A stretch of DNA of 64,000 nucleotides from VXYL01 sp965199875 (GTDB lineage: Bacteria; Pseudomonadota; Gammaproteobacteria; Pseudomonadales; Azotimanducaceae). Positions within the stretch are counted from its first letter, which is position 1, and the number at the start of each line of letters is the position of its first letter. The stretch spans positions 2,604,001 to 2,668,000 of the forward strand of contig OZ241346.1 in NCBI GenBank assembly GCA_965199875.1, written 5' to 3'. Positions 8,694-17,524 of the stretch are shown here, one piece after another. The position numbers and the translations under genes were made by a program. The notes under the pieces were generated by a model. It worked only from the letters and a program-made list of their open reading frames with translations, was not told the DNA's origin and searched no databases.

Positions 8694-10070
8694 ATGCACA
8701 CGCTGCGGGCGCTGGCCGAAGCGCTGCACGCCGGCCGCACCAGCAGCGTCGAGCTGGTCGAGCGCGCTCTTGCCGCTATCGACGCGCCGCAAGGCGAGGG
8801 CGCTCGGGCCTTCCTGCTGGTGGATCGCGCCGGCGCAGTGGCCGCGGCCGAAGACGCCGATCGCCGGCGTGCCGCTGGCGCCGAGCCTTCGCCGTTCTGC
8901 GGCCTGCCGGTCTCCGTGAAGGATCTGTTCGACGTGCGCGGGCAGGTGACGCGGGCAGGTTCGCGACTGCTTGAACGCAGCGCGCCGGCGACATCCGACG
9001 CCGTGGTCGTAGAGCGCTTGCGCAACGCTGGCTTTGTATTGATCGGGCGCACCAACATGACCGAGTTCGCCTACTCCGGCCTGGGCCTGAATCCCCACTA
9101 CGGCACGCCCCTGAACCCTTGGCAGCGCGACACGGGACGCATTCCGGGCGGCTCCTCTTCCGGCGCCGCGGTGTCCGTTGCCGATGGCATGGCCGCCGCG
9201 GCGATCGGCACCGACACCGGCGGTTCGTGCCGCATTCCGGCGGCGATGTGCGGCATCGTCGGCTTCAAGCCGACGGCTTCTCGCATTCCCCGCCAGGGCG
9301 TCTTGCCGCTCTCCGACACCTTGGACTCGGTGGGCCCGTTGGCGCGGTCGGTGGACTGCTGCGCCATCCTGGACGGGATCATGAGCGGCGTCGACGGATT
9401 CGCCGTGGCGGCGCGAACGGAGTCGGCGCTGGCGCCCGAACTCGGCGGGACGACCCTCGGCGTTCTTCGCCGCTACGCGACGAACGACGTCGAAGCGCCG
9501 GTGGCGGCGGCCTTCGAGCGGGCGATCCGGCGCTTGCAGAAACACGGCGTCAAGCTGGTCGACGTTGCCGACGTTTCCTTCCCGCAGCTCGACCATTTGC
9601 CGGAAATCAACGCCAAAGGCGGCTTTGCCGCGGCCGAGTCGTACGCTTGGCACCGGCGCGACCTTGCGAAACACGCAGCGCTGTACGATCCGCGCGTTCG
9701 CGCCCGGATGCTCCAGGGGGCGGAACAGTCGGCCGCGGACTACATCGATCTAGGGTGCGAACGGCGGGACTTCATGGCCGCGGCGACGGCGGCGATGCGG
9801 GGCATCGATGCCTTGATCTACCCGACCGTGCCGATGCTGCCGCCGCGCCTTGCCGACTGCGAAGACGACGACGAGTACGGGCGCTTGAACCGCCTCGCGC
9901 TGCGCAATCCGTCGCTGGCGAACTTCCTCGACGCCTGCGCGATCTCGCTTCCGGTTCACGATCCGGGAGAGGCGCCCGTTGGCATGAATCTGCTGGCCCG
10001 ACGAAACGACGACGAGGCTCTGCTGGCGCTTGCCGCGGGGGCCGAAGCGGCGCTGCGATCCTTCTACTGA
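8694..10070 (+). CDS. Amidase (amidase-signature family)
   Basis: 458 residues with the complete amidase-signature core: catalytic Lys in PVSVKDLFDV near residue 78, the Gly/Ser-rich stretch GGSSSGAAVSVADG holding the cis-Ser near 152, and GTDTGGSCRIPAA with the nucleophilic Ser near 176. Family members hydrolyse amides or act in GatA-like complexes; there is no GatB/GatC nearby, so a stand-alone catabolic amidase is more likely than a tRNA amidotransferase subunit. ATG at 8694 follows the enoyl-CoA hydratase and is preceded by GAGGCACC. Confidence 0.88.
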   Translation: MHTLRALAEALHAGRTSSVELVERALAAIDAPQGEGARAFLLVDRAGAVAAAEDADRRRAAGAEPSPFCGLPVSVKDLFDVRGQVTRAGSRLLERSAPATSDAVVVERLRNAGFVLIGRTNMTEFAYSGLGLNPHYGTPLNPWQRDTGRIPGGSSSGAAVSVADGMAAAAIGTDTGGSCRIPAAMCGIVGFKPTASRIPRQGVLPLSDTLDSVGPLARSVDCCAILDGIMSGVDGFAVAARTESALAPELGGTTLGVLRRYATNDVEAPVAAAFERAIRRLQKHGVKLVDVADVSFPQLDHLPEINAKGGFAAAESYAWHRRDLAKHAALYDPRVRARMLQGAEQSAADYIDLGCERRDFMAAATAAMRGIDALIYPTVPMLPPRLADCEDDDEYGRLNRLALRNPSLANFLDACAISLPVHDPGEAPVGMNLLARRNDDEALLALAAGAEAALRSFY

Positions 10071-10166
10071 ACGGCGTTGCACGGCCAAGGCTGCCGGTAC
10101 GAGCGTCTCCGCTTGGCGGCCGGCCCCAATGCCCCAAGCTCGACTCTTGCGCGAAGGTCTCGCCCT

Positions 10167-11213
10167 TCAAACAGGTTGGAACAGCGCCTCGCAGCCGGTG
10201 CCGGCCAGCGCCGCGTCCACGGTGGCGCGTGCCGGTTCGTCCAGTCTGGCGTACTCCTGGCGCACCCACTGCAGGCACTTCGCCTGGTAGGGAAAGGGCT
10301 TTTGCAGCCACGGCCGGCCGTCGATGGCGGTTTCCACTTGCTCGGCGCCGGCTTCAATGGCGCGGGCGTTCGCCAGCAGCGCCGGCGCGTAGGTGCGCCC
10401 GACTTCGCCCAGCAGATCGCGTAGCGAAGCGGGCAGGGCGTCAGCAGCGATCCAGTGCGCTTCGTCGGGTTCCAGACCGGACAGATCCTCGGCCGTATGC
10501 ACCCACGCGAGGACTCTGGGCGCCGTGCTTTCCGTCAACCGTGCAGGCGTCGGGTCGAACGCCGCGAGTTGCGTCAGTTGCCCGAACAAGCCGAAGTCCG
10601 CCGCTGCGGGACGGCGGCCGAAGAGGAACGGGCCGTCCTGAATGCAGGCGTCGAAGCAGCGCAGGAAGCGTTGGTAGCTGTCTTCGATGACCGGCGCCGT
10701 GGTGGCGTTGCTGCCCACCACGTACAAGCGTCCGATCTGCCGTTCGCGGATGAACCGCGCCCGCGGCGCGATGCGTTCGTCGCTGGAGGTGAGGTCGCGC
10801 CAGCGCGGCAGCACTTCGCCAGCCAGCTCGATGTCCGGCGCGTAGTGCCAGCGGTAGTGGAACATCGCCTTGGTGAGCCACTCGTCGGCGTAGTCCTCCA
10901 GCAGGTAGTTGAGAAAGCCAAGCGCGGCGTCCGGCGGAACGACGCTGCGCCCCGGCCACTCGGCCTCCAAGCGTCGGATGATGGGCGTCGAATCCACCAC
11001 CGCTTCCAGCTGCCCGTCCTCCGCCTCGAAGTAGAAGGTTGGCAGCAGTTCCACCTTCGCCTTCGGCAGCGCTTCGTCCGGCGGCCCCAGTCCGCCGATC
11101 AGAAAGCGATACGGAATGCGCCGATAGCGCAGCACCGCCAGCATCTTTCGGGTGTACGGCGAACCCGGCGCCCCGCGCAGCGCGAGGGAGGAGTTGGCTT
11201 GGCTGACGGTCAT
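10167..11213 (-). CDS. Glutathione S-transferase family protein
   Basis: 348-residue protein with a thioredoxin-like N-terminal domain (GSPYTRKMLAVLRYRRIPY, with the family SPYTRK region near residue 17, and DSTPIIRRLEAEWPG near 73) and a helical C-terminal domain (FLFGRRPAAADFGLFGQL near 205) that is longer than in ordinary ~210-residue GSTs. The start at 11213 (MTVSQA) is chosen because GGAGG lies five bases upstream; a longer reading frame continues upstream without support. It would bind glutathione in the cytosol; no specific substrate is suggested. It stands alone, convergent with the amidase and divergent from the HU gene. Confidence 0.8.
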   Translation of the reverse strand: MTVSQANSSLALRGAPGSPYTRKMLAVLRYRRIPYRFLIGGLGPPDEALPKAKVELLPTFYFEAEDGQLEAVVDSTPIIRRLEAEWPGRSVVPPDAALGFLNYLLEDYADEWLTKAMFHYRWHYAPDIELAGEVLPRWRDLTSSDERIAPRARFIRERQIGRLYVVGSNATTAPVIEDSYQRFLRCFDACIQDGPFLFGRRPAAADFGLFGQLTQLAAFDPTPARLTESTAPRVLAWVHTAEDLSGLEPDEAHWIAADALPASLRDLLGEVGRTYAPALLANARAIEAGAEQVETAIDGRPWLQKPFPYQAKCLQWVRQEYARLDEPARATVDAALAGTGCEALFQPV

Positions 11214-11354
11214 GGCGCCTCCGAATGAAAGCAGGTGGTGGGCGAAAGCATAGGCCAGTGCGCCGAACGATGCGCGAGCAAGCCAACGAGACGAACGGAG
11301 TGTCCGGTTTGCTGCCGTTTCTCCGGCAAAGGCGCGCGACGCTGCGCTTTTTTG

Positions 11355-11384
11355 TTGGCAACGCTGTGGATATTCGGCTATAAA
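11355..11384 (+). promoter_or_regulatory. Predicted sigma-70-type promoter of the HU-family gene
   Basis: TTGGCA at 11355-11360 and TATAAA at 11379-11384 are separated by 18 bases, close to the sigma-70 consensus. They lie about 72 bases upstream of the HU-family ATG inside a 243-base gap that contains no other gene. The stretch is visibly AT-richer than its surroundings. Confidence 0.45.
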
Positions 11385-11456
11385 CCGCCGCATGGCGTAT
11401 TGCGGTCACCGCAGCTTCTTCGCCACGCTTGAACAGTCACCGCACAAGGAACCGTG

Positions 11457-11837
11457 ATGGCACGCAAAACCGCATCCAAGACCTCCAAGGCGCAAACCAG
11501 CGCTGCGCCGGCGAAGAAAGCTCCCGCGATCCGCGAGAAGATGACGAAGGCGAAGATCCTCGCCCACATCGCCACCGAAACCGGCCTCACCCGGGGCCAA
11601 GTCGACGCAGTGCTGGACGAACTCGAAGTTCTGGTTCAGCGCCACATCAAGAAACGCGCCGTCGGCGAGTTCACCCTGCCCCAGCTGATGACGATTCGCT
11701 CCGTCAAGCGCCCGGCGACGAAGAAGCGCATGGGGCGCAACCCCGCCACCGGCGAAGCCGTGGAGATTCCCGCGAAGCCGGCCACGACGGTGGTTCGGGT
11801 GCGGCCACTCAAGCGGCTGAAGGACATGGTGCTGTAG
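11457..11837 (+). CDS. HU-family DNA-binding protein with Lys/Ala-rich N-terminal extension
   Basis: 126 residues. After a basic Lys/Ala/Thr tail of about 30 residues comes a typical HU/IHF fold: KMTKAKILAHIATETGLT, a helix-rich dimer domain, and the DNA-binding arm with GRNPATGE near residue 98 followed by PAKPATTVVRVRP. It should bind DNA as a dimer and shape the nucleoid. ATG at 11457 is preferred over GTG at 11454 because AAGGA is six bases upstream of the ATG. The extension resembles the longer HU-like proteins seen in some proteobacteria rather than the 90-residue HU. Confidence 0.88.
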   Translation: MARKTASKTSKAQTSAAPAKKAPAIREKMTKAKILAHIATETGLTRGQVDAVLDELEVLVQRHIKKRAVGEFTLPQLMTIRSVKRPATKKRMGRNPATGEAVEIPAKPATTVVRVRPLKRLKDMVL

Positions 11838-11844
11838 GCGTCCT

Positions 11845-11865
11845 GCGGCCGGCCGCGCCGGCCGC
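11845..11865 (+). terminator. GC hairpin after the HU-family gene (possible terminator)
   Basis: A perfect 9-bp inverted repeat (GCGGCCGGC / GCCGGCCGC) with a 3-base loop starts eight bases after the HU stop codon. It would form a very stable stem, but no T-tract follows, so intrinsic termination is uncertain; it may instead stabilise the 3' end of the mRNA. Confidence 0.35.
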
Positions 11866-11975
11866 TTGGCAATCGGCATCGAACGTCGGGCTGGCGACGG
11901 CGCCGTGCGTCTCGCTGGGCCGAGTCAGCGGCCTTCGCGTAGGCCGAGCGCCCTCGGCGTGTACCTGGGTTCCAA

Positions 11976-13733
11976 GTGAAGTACACCGATCTCTTCATAC
12001 CGACGTTGCGCGAAGCGCCCGCCGATGCGGAAGTCGCCAGCCATGTGCTGCTGACCAGAGGCGGCTACATCCGTCGCTTGGCCAGCGGCTGCTTTCACTG
12101 GCTGCCGCTTGGCGTTCGCGTGCTGGAACGGTTGAGAAACATCGTCCGCGAGGAGCTCGCCAACGCCGGCGCCCAGGAAGTACTGATGCCCGTCGTGCAG
12201 CCTGGCGAGCTGTGGCGGCAAAGCGGGCGCTGGGAAGTCATGGGGCCGGAAATGCTGCGCCTCAAGGATCGGCACCAGCGCGACTACTGCCTAAGCCCAA
12301 CCCAGGAGGAAGTGGTCACGGAGCTGTTCGGGCGCAACGTCGTCAGCTACCGGCAGCTACCCTGCAACCTGTACCACATCCAAACCAAGTTCCGAGACGA
12401 AATTCGCCCGCGCTTCGGCTTGCTGCGGGCGCGCGAGTTCATCATGAAGGACGGCTACTCGTTTCACATGGACAGCGCCTCGCTGGACGAAACCTATGCC
12501 GCCATGCATGCCTGCTACGCCGCCATCCTCGATCGCATCGGCCTCGACTACCGCGCCGTGGAAGCGGACCCGGGCACCATGGGCGACGGCGACTCCCACG
12601 AGTTCCACGTTCTGGCGGACAGCGGCGAAGACCGGCTGGCCTACAGCCCCAACAGCGGCTACGCGGCGAATGTAGAAAAAGCGCCGGCGCCAGCGCTTGC
12701 GCAGGACGCGCCGGTCGAGGCGTGTCGAAAAGTGCCAACCCCCGGTGCCGGAACGATTGCCGACGTCGCCGGCCTCCTCGAGGTGCCAGCAAGCCGCTGC
12801 GTGAAGACGCTGATCGTGCATGGCGAACCGAAGCGCGACGGCGACGCTGCGCTCGTCGCGCTGGTGCTGCGCGGCGACCACCACCTGAACGAAGCCAAGG
12901 CAGCGCGTATCGATGGCGTCAAGCGCCCTCTCGCTTTCGCCGACGAGGCGGAAATCCGCGCCGTGGCCGGCGTCGGCGTGGGTTCGATCGGGCCCGTCGG
13001 CCTCGGCCTGCCGACTTTCGTGGACGGCAGCGCGGCGGCATTGGCGAGCTTCGTCTGCGGCGCCAACGAGGACGACGCCCACTTCGTCGGCGGAAACTGG
13101 CAGCGCGACGTCGGCGACGGCTTTCGCGTCGTCGACCTCCGCAACGTGGAGGAAGGCGACACCGCCCCCGACGGCAGCGGTGCCTTGAAGTTCATGCGTG
13201 GCATCGAGGTGGGGCACATCTTCAAGCTGGGCACCAAGTACACCGATGCCATGCAGGTGGCCGTGCAGGACCGGAACGGCGGCGACGTGGCGCCGCTGAT
13301 GGGCTGCTACGGCTTCGGCGTGTCGCGCACCATCGCGGCCATCGTGGAACAGTGCCACGACGACAACGGCATCGTCTGGCCCACGCCCGTCGCACCCTTC
13401 GACGTCCACATCGTCGCCCTCAACAACGTCAAGTCGGCCGCGGTGCAAGCCGCCGCCGCGCAGCTGCACGACGAGCTCGAAGCCGCCGGCCTTGAAGTTC
13501 TGCTCGACGAGCGCGACGAACGCCCGGGCGTGAAGTTCGCCGACGCGGACCTCGTCGGCATTCCGCATCGGCTGGTGGTTGGCGAACGCGGCCTCAAGGA
13601 CGGCGTGATCGAATACCGGCGCAGAGACGACGCTGCGTTGGAGCGCCTGTCGCCGGCGCAGGCCATGGATCGGCTGCGCAAGCGCGGCTCGACTTCCGGC
13701 GCCTGCGGTTCGGAGCCCGTCAAGCGGCGCTAG
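11976..13733 (+). CDS. proS: Prolyl-tRNA synthetase (bacterial type, with editing insertion)
   Basis: 585 residues that charge tRNA-Pro with proline in the cytosol. Class II features are visible: motif 1 region near residues 60-75 (QEVLMPVVQPGELW), motif 2 KFRDEIRPRFGLLRAREFIMKD near 130-152, and motif 3 GCYGFGVSRTIAAI near 445. An insertion of about 200 residues between motifs 2 and 3 corresponds to the INS editing domain of bacterial ProRS that clears Ala-tRNA-Pro. The C-terminal anticodon-binding domain follows. It starts at GTG 11976 (MKYTDLFIPT). Its stop codon overlaps the convergent ABM-domain gene by 4 bases. Confidence 0.95.
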   Translation: MKYTDLFIPTLREAPADAEVASHVLLTRGGYIRRLASGCFHWLPLGVRVLERLRNIVREELANAGAQEVLMPVVQPGELWRQSGRWEVMGPEMLRLKDRHQRDYCLSPTQEEVVTELFGRNVVSYRQLPCNLYHIQTKFRDEIRPRFGLLRAREFIMKDGYSFHMDSASLDETYAAMHACYAAILDRIGLDYRAVEADPGTMGDGDSHEFHVLADSGEDRLAYSPNSGYAANVEKAPAPALAQDAPVEACRKVPTPGAGTIADVAGLLEVPASRCVKTLIVHGEPKRDGDAALVALVLRGDHHLNEAKAARIDGVKRPLAFADEAEIRAVAGVGVGSIGPVGLGLPTFVDGSAAALASFVCGANEDDAHFVGGNWQRDVGDGFRVVDLRNVEEGDTAPDGSGALKFMRGIEVGHIFKLGTKYTDAMQVAVQDRNGGDVAPLMGCYGFGVSRTIAAIVEQCHDDNGIVWPTPVAPFDVHIVALNNVKSAAVQAAAAQLHDELEAAGLEVLLDERDERPGVKFADADLVGIPHRLVVGERGLKDGVIEYRRRDDAALERLSPAQAMDRLRKRGSTSGACGSEPVKRR

Positions 13734-14062
13734 TGGATGATGGGTGGAGACTCCTCGACGCGGGCTGGCGCCGGTTCCCCCTGCACCGTGTAGCGGCGGG
13801 TCAGCACCTTGCCGGCCAGCATGTCTGGCAGTGCGTCCATGAACGCTTGGGTGTGCTTGGTGCGGAAGTGGCTGGACAGCGCCTCCATGCTCTCCCACTC
13901 CTGCAGCAAGATCAGCGTGTTCGGGTCGCGCAGGCCAACGTAGAACTCGTAGGAGACGCAGCCAGCCTCGTGCTGCGTCGCTTCGGACACCTCGCGCGCC
14001 AGCATCAACGCCTCCTCGCGCCGATCGGGTTTGATGGGAATGACGCCGTGAACGATGACCAT
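13730..14062 (-). CDS. ABM-fold (antibiotic biosynthesis monooxygenase/YgiN-like) protein
   Basis: 110 residues matching the small dimeric ferredoxin-like ABM fold: an N-terminal strand VIVHGVIPIKPDRREEAL, then TQHEAGCVSYEFYVGLRDPNTLILLQ and the WESMEALSSHFRTKHTQAF motif that marks YgiN-like quinol or heme-type monooxygenases. The proposed start ATG 14062 begins the first strand. The C-terminal ~20 residues (PAPARVEESPPIIH) are extra. It is convergent with proS, overlapping its stop by 4 bases, and lies 110 bases downstream of the HicB-like gene. The substrate is unknown. Confidence 0.82.
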   Translation of the reverse strand: MVIVHGVIPIKPDRREEALMLAREVSEATQHEAGCVSYEFYVGLRDPNTLILLQEWESMEALSSHFRTKHTQAFMDALPDMLAGKVLTRRYTVQGEPAPARVEESPPIIH

Positions 14063-14172
14063 GCCGCTATGATGCCCGCAGGACGCGGCACACTTCAACC
14101 GCTTCGCCACGCTCGAGGAGCGGCCTAGGGGAGTTGGGCGGGCGATGCGATGAAGCCGTCTCAGTCGCGCCA

Positions 14173-14427
14173 TCAACGCGACGTGGTCTCGAAGCTGATC
14201 GACAAGCGGGGGTTCGCGGCCAACCCTAAGGAGGCGGGATCCTCTTCGCTCGTGAACAGCCCCACGGCCTCGCGCAGGTTGCGCAGCGTCTCGTCCAGCG
14301 AATCGCCCTGAGTGACCACTGCAACCTCGAGGCACTCGGCCACGTACGCACCTTCGCTTTCCGAGATCACGGTGTGGATCGTCTCTTGCACCGCACCCTC
14401 GCCAACTGGCTCGTCATGAACTGCCAT
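14173..14427 (-). CDS. HicB-like antitoxin-family protein (orphan)
   Basis: 84 residues. The core HTVISESEGAYVAECLEVAVVTQGDSLDETLRNLREAVGLF is the partial RNase-H-like fold of HicB/UPF0150 proteins, which normally neutralise the HicA mRNA interferase. The usual C-terminal DNA-binding segment is absent; the protein ends shortly after LSISFE. ATG at 14427 has GGAG eight bases upstream; a TTG two codons earlier is possible. No intact HicA is found next to it, so it is either a solitary immunity protein or the remnant of a module. It lies between LPS genes and the ABM-fold gene. Confidence 0.7.
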   Translation of the reverse strand: MAVHDEPVGEGAVQETIHTVISESEGAYVAECLEVAVVTQGDSLDETLRNLREAVGLFTSEEDPASLGLAANPRLSISFETTSR

Positions 14428-14482
14428 GCCCAACTCTCCGTAACTTCGTTATTGCACATATGCACAGCAGGTAGGGGCCGCG

Positions 14483-16207
14483 TCAACCGTCCTTGGTCAC
14501 CAGCAAGTTCTCCAGCGCCAGGTAGCGCAGCCCCGATCCTTCGAAGATGTCCAGCGCATCCGCCGGGGAGCAGGCGATGGGCTCGCCGCGGCGGTTCAGC
14601 GAAGTGTTCAGCGCCACCGGCGCTCCGGTGAGTTCGCCGAGGCGTTCCAGCAGGGCGTAGTAGCGCGGGTTGCTCGCCCGGCTGACGACGTGGGCGCGCG
14701 CCGTGCCATCGACATGCACGACCTCGCCGATGCGCTGCCGCCAAGGCTCCCGAACGTCGAAAGCGATGGTCATGTACTCGGCCGGGTGATCGCTGCCGAG
14801 CACCTGCGTTGCGATCGCGTCGGTCATCGACGGACAGAACGGCCGCCAGCGCTCGCGGTACTTGATTTCCGCGTTGATGCGCTCCGCGATGCCGGCAACG
14901 CCGGGGCAGCCGAGAATGCTGCGCGCGCCCAAGGCGCGGGGGCCGAACTCCATGCGGCCTTGGAACCACGCCACTGGATGGCCAGCGGCCAGCAGCTGCG
15001 CAACTCTGGCCGCGATGTCCTCCGAGGCTTTTGCCCGCAGGCCGCTGCGCCCGCCAAGCGCTGCACGGCACTCCTCGGTGCTGAACGAAGGGCCGAGGTA
15101 GACGTTCCGCAGCGGCGCTGTTTGATCGCCGCCGGCGTTCGCGGCGTAGCTGGCGGCGCCGACGGCGGTGCCGGCGTCGCCAGCCGCCGGCTGCACGAAC
15201 AGGCGCTGCACGTCGTCGCGGTCCAGGATGCGCTGGTTGAGCTTGACGTTGAGCGCGCCGCCGCCGGCGAACGCCAGCTGCCGGCAGCGTTGCAGAGTCG
15301 GCGCGAGGTAGCGGTCGATCAACGCCAGACACGCTTCCTCGTAGGCTTGCTGCATCGCTGCCGCGTAGTGGACGTAGGGCTCGTCGACATCGTCGCCCAA
15401 GCGTCTCGGCCCCAGCTTCCTCACCAGCCCGGGGCTGAAGTAGAAGCCGCGGCCGGCTTCCTTGTAGCGCCGCAGGCCGACGGTGTTCACCAGCCGCGTG
15501 TCGACTCGAACGGTGCCTGGGCGAGGGCCGAGCAGCGGCGCGAAGTCGAATCGCTGCGGGTCTCCGTAGGGCGCCATGCCCATCACCTTGTACTCGCCGT
15601 CGAGCATCTCGAAGCCGAGGTACTCGGTGAGCGCGCCGTAGACGCCGGACAGCGAGTCGGGGTCGTAGAGCTCCTCGATGCGCTCGATGCGACCGTTCTC
15701 GCCGATGCCGAAGAAGGTCGTTGCGTATTCGCCCTTGCCGTCCACGCCGAGCACCGCCACCGGCCCGTCGAAGCCGGACAGGTGGTAGGCGCTTGAAGCG
15801 TGGGCAAGGTGATGCTGCACGGGTTGGAACGTCGTCTTCCCCCAGTCGATGCCGAGCTGGTCGCCGACGGCGAATACTCGCCGACGATTGCGGCGAAAGC
15901 GCCGGTTGCCGTTGAAGAGGGCGTCGAGCGCTCGATCCGGCGCGTACCAGTGGCGCATTGCGTAGTGCCAGCGTGCCGGCGCGAAGATCGACACCGGCGC
16001 ATAGGGAAACGCCACCACGTCGATGTCCGTGGCACGGATTCCGGCGGCCGAGAGGCAGTAGCGGGCGGCGTGCAGCGGCATGCGGCCACGGGCGTGCTTG
16101 TCGCGCAGAAAGCGCTCCTCTTCGGCGGCGGCCAAGATCTCGCCGTCGATCAGCAGCGCCGCCGAGGGATCGTGCCCCAAGGCGCCGGACAGGCCGAGAA
16201 CGATCAA
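14483..16207 (-). CDS. Carbamoyltransferase, NodU/CmcH family (glycan-modifying candidate)
   Basis: 574 residues in two domains. The N-terminal ASKHA-fold part begins VLGLSGALGHDPSAALL and contains EEERFLRDKHARGRMP and QHHLAHASSAYHLSGF, the conserved His region; FAGGGALNVKLNQRI lies near residue 330. The C-terminal Carbam_trans_C part contains FQGRMEFGPRALGARSIL and LNTSLNRRGEPIACSPADA. Such enzymes transfer carbamoyl from carbamoyl phosphate to a hydroxyl, via a carbamoyl adenylate. The TTG start at 16207 overlaps the stop of the upstream O-antigen ligase gene as TTGA, implying translational coupling. Position at the end of an LPS operon suggests carbamoylation of LPS sugars. Confidence 0.88.
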   Translation of the reverse strand: MIVLGLSGALGHDPSAALLIDGEILAAAEEERFLRDKHARGRMPLHAARYCLSAAGIRATDIDVVAFPYAPVSIFAPARWHYAMRHWYAPDRALDALFNGNRRFRRNRRRVFAVGDQLGIDWGKTTFQPVQHHLAHASSAYHLSGFDGPVAVLGVDGKGEYATTFFGIGENGRIERIEELYDPDSLSGVYGALTEYLGFEMLDGEYKVMGMAPYGDPQRFDFAPLLGPRPGTVRVDTRLVNTVGLRRYKEAGRGFYFSPGLVRKLGPRRLGDDVDEPYVHYAAAMQQAYEEACLALIDRYLAPTLQRCRQLAFAGGGALNVKLNQRILDRDDVQRLFVQPAAGDAGTAVGAASYAANAGGDQTAPLRNVYLGPSFSTEECRAALGGRSGLRAKASEDIAARVAQLLAAGHPVAWFQGRMEFGPRALGARSILGCPGVAGIAERINAEIKYRERWRPFCPSMTDAIATQVLGSDHPAEYMTIAFDVREPWRQRIGEVVHVDGTARAHVVSRASNPRYYALLERLGELTGAPVALNTSLNRRGEPIACSPADALDIFEGSGLRYLALENLLVTKDG

Positions 16208-17457
16208 CGCGCCGCCGTCGCGCGCTGGTCGCGCCTTGCCGGCGTTTCGCCGGGCCGTTTGTAGAGAAAGCCGCTGAAAGCGCAGAACAGCAGCGCCGTC
16301 GCGTGCAGCGCCAGATACGATTCCGCCAGGCACAGCACCATGTACATCGCCGGCAGGGCGACACCGACCTGGCGCGCGACCTTCGGCCTAGCCGCCACCA
16401 ACGCTTCGCGCAGCTGAACGACGAACAGCGTCAGCAGGCTGGCGAGGCCGAGCACGCCGAACTGGCCGATCATCAGCAGGTACATGCTGTGCGGGTTGGC
16501 GCGAAAACGCAGTTCCGGCGTCGCCGCCTCGTGGTGCCGGCGCATCTCGAACGCCAGGTCGCCGGTGCCGACGCCCAGCCAGGGGTGTTCGGCGATCACG
16601 TTCAGCGCGTTGCGCAAGTAGGCTCGTCGCTCGTCGATGGAAATGTCGTACTCGTCGCCCTGCCACGCATCGCCCGTCACCGCCGCGGCCAAGCGGTGGC
16701 GGAACGGCTCGCTGCCAGCCCAAGCGAGCGCCAACGTGGTGGCCAGGAGCACCGCCGCCGCGGCCGCCGCCCGCAGCGAGGGGCCGAAGTATTGCACGCA
16801 GAGCACGACGACGGCGACGAAGAACGCCACCTGTCCGGCCCGCCCGGCGGTGATGAACATGTTGGCCGTCATGGCCGCAAGCAGCGCCGCCGCCAAGGCG
16901 CGACGGGAGACCGTGCCGGCCTCGAACAGCAGCCAGCGAGCGACGATGAAGATGGCGACCGCCAGCAGCGGGTTGTAGACCACGTGGGTGGCGAATGGCA
17001 CCGGATTGGCCAAGGTCGCGCGGTTGATGATCGGCAGCAGCTCCAGCCAAATGCCGAACGAGACGACTACGGCCAGCGCCATCGCCGCTACGAACGCCGC
17101 CAGGTAGCGATGCAGATGCTCGCGCCGGGCACAGACGAGAAACACCGGCAGCATGAGGAACTTCCACTCCTTGCGCAGCACGGCGAGGCCCTCCTGCCAG
17201 TGTTCGCTCCACAGGAAGCCGACGCCGTGCAGCGCCAGAAAGAGTGCGCTCGCAGCGACGATGGGGCTGCCGCGCATCTCGCGCCAGTCGTTGCGGAAGT
17301 CTGCCCGCAGCAGCCAGCCGATCAGCAGCAGCCCGGCGAACACGTTGCTTGCCGGCGCGGAGATCGGCGTTGTGAAGAGCACCGCCATCAGCAGGCCGCT
17401 GTTGACGGTGGCCAGCCGTTCGCGATAGTTCGCCGCTGCCGGCGCTGCAACGTTCAC
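16204..17457 (-). CDS. O-antigen ligase/polymerase family membrane protein (WaaL/Wzy-like)
   Basis: Polytopic inner-membrane protein with about 11-12 hydrophobic helices and a large periplasmic loop holding the Wzy_C/WaaL hallmark: ITAGRAGQ in the middle, then AEHPWLGVGTGDLAFEM and RANPHSMYLLMIGQFG. It would join O-antigen to lipid A-core or polymerise repeat units. The frame is open from ATG 17595, but that would overlap the kinase gene by 71 bases; GTG at 17457 (VNVAAPAAANYRER) sits just before the first membrane segment and is preferred. It is flanked by waaP and the carbamoyltransferase in one leftward operon. Confidence 0.8.
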   Translation of the reverse strand: MNVAAPAAANYRERLATVNSGLLMAVLFTTPISAPASNVFAGLLLIGWLLRADFRNDWREMRGSPIVAASALFLALHGVGFLWSEHWQEGLAVLRKEWKFLMLPVFLVCARREHLHRYLAAFVAAMALAVVVSFGIWLELLPIINRATLANPVPFATHVVYNPLLAVAIFIVARWLLFEAGTVSRRALAAALLAAMTANMFITAGRAGQVAFFVAVVVLCVQYFGPSLRAAAAAAVLLATTLALAWAGSEPFRHRLAAAVTGDAWQGDEYDISIDERRAYLRNALNVIAEHPWLGVGTGDLAFEMRRHHEAATPELRFRANPHSMYLLMIGQFGVLGLASLLTLFVVQLREALVAARPKVARQVGVALPAMYMVLCLAESYLALHATALLFCAFSGFLYKRPGETPARRDQRATAAR

Positions 17458-17524
17458 CGCGACGGGATCTTCCGGCTGCCGAGGCCGCTTGGATTCGCTG
17501 GCGTTGTTGCGCCCATGTCGCCGC

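Noticed and set aside
14063..14172. Possible degenerate hicA downstream of the HicB-like gene (a GHH-like stretch and basic residues)
   Set aside because: No frame gives the HicA start, the GSH motif in register and a plausible length together; the resemblance needs several frameshifts and may be chance.
14450..14470. Near-palindrome around CATATG upstream of the HicB-like gene as an operator
   Set aside because: The arms are imperfect and only four bases long; too weak to support a regulatory call.
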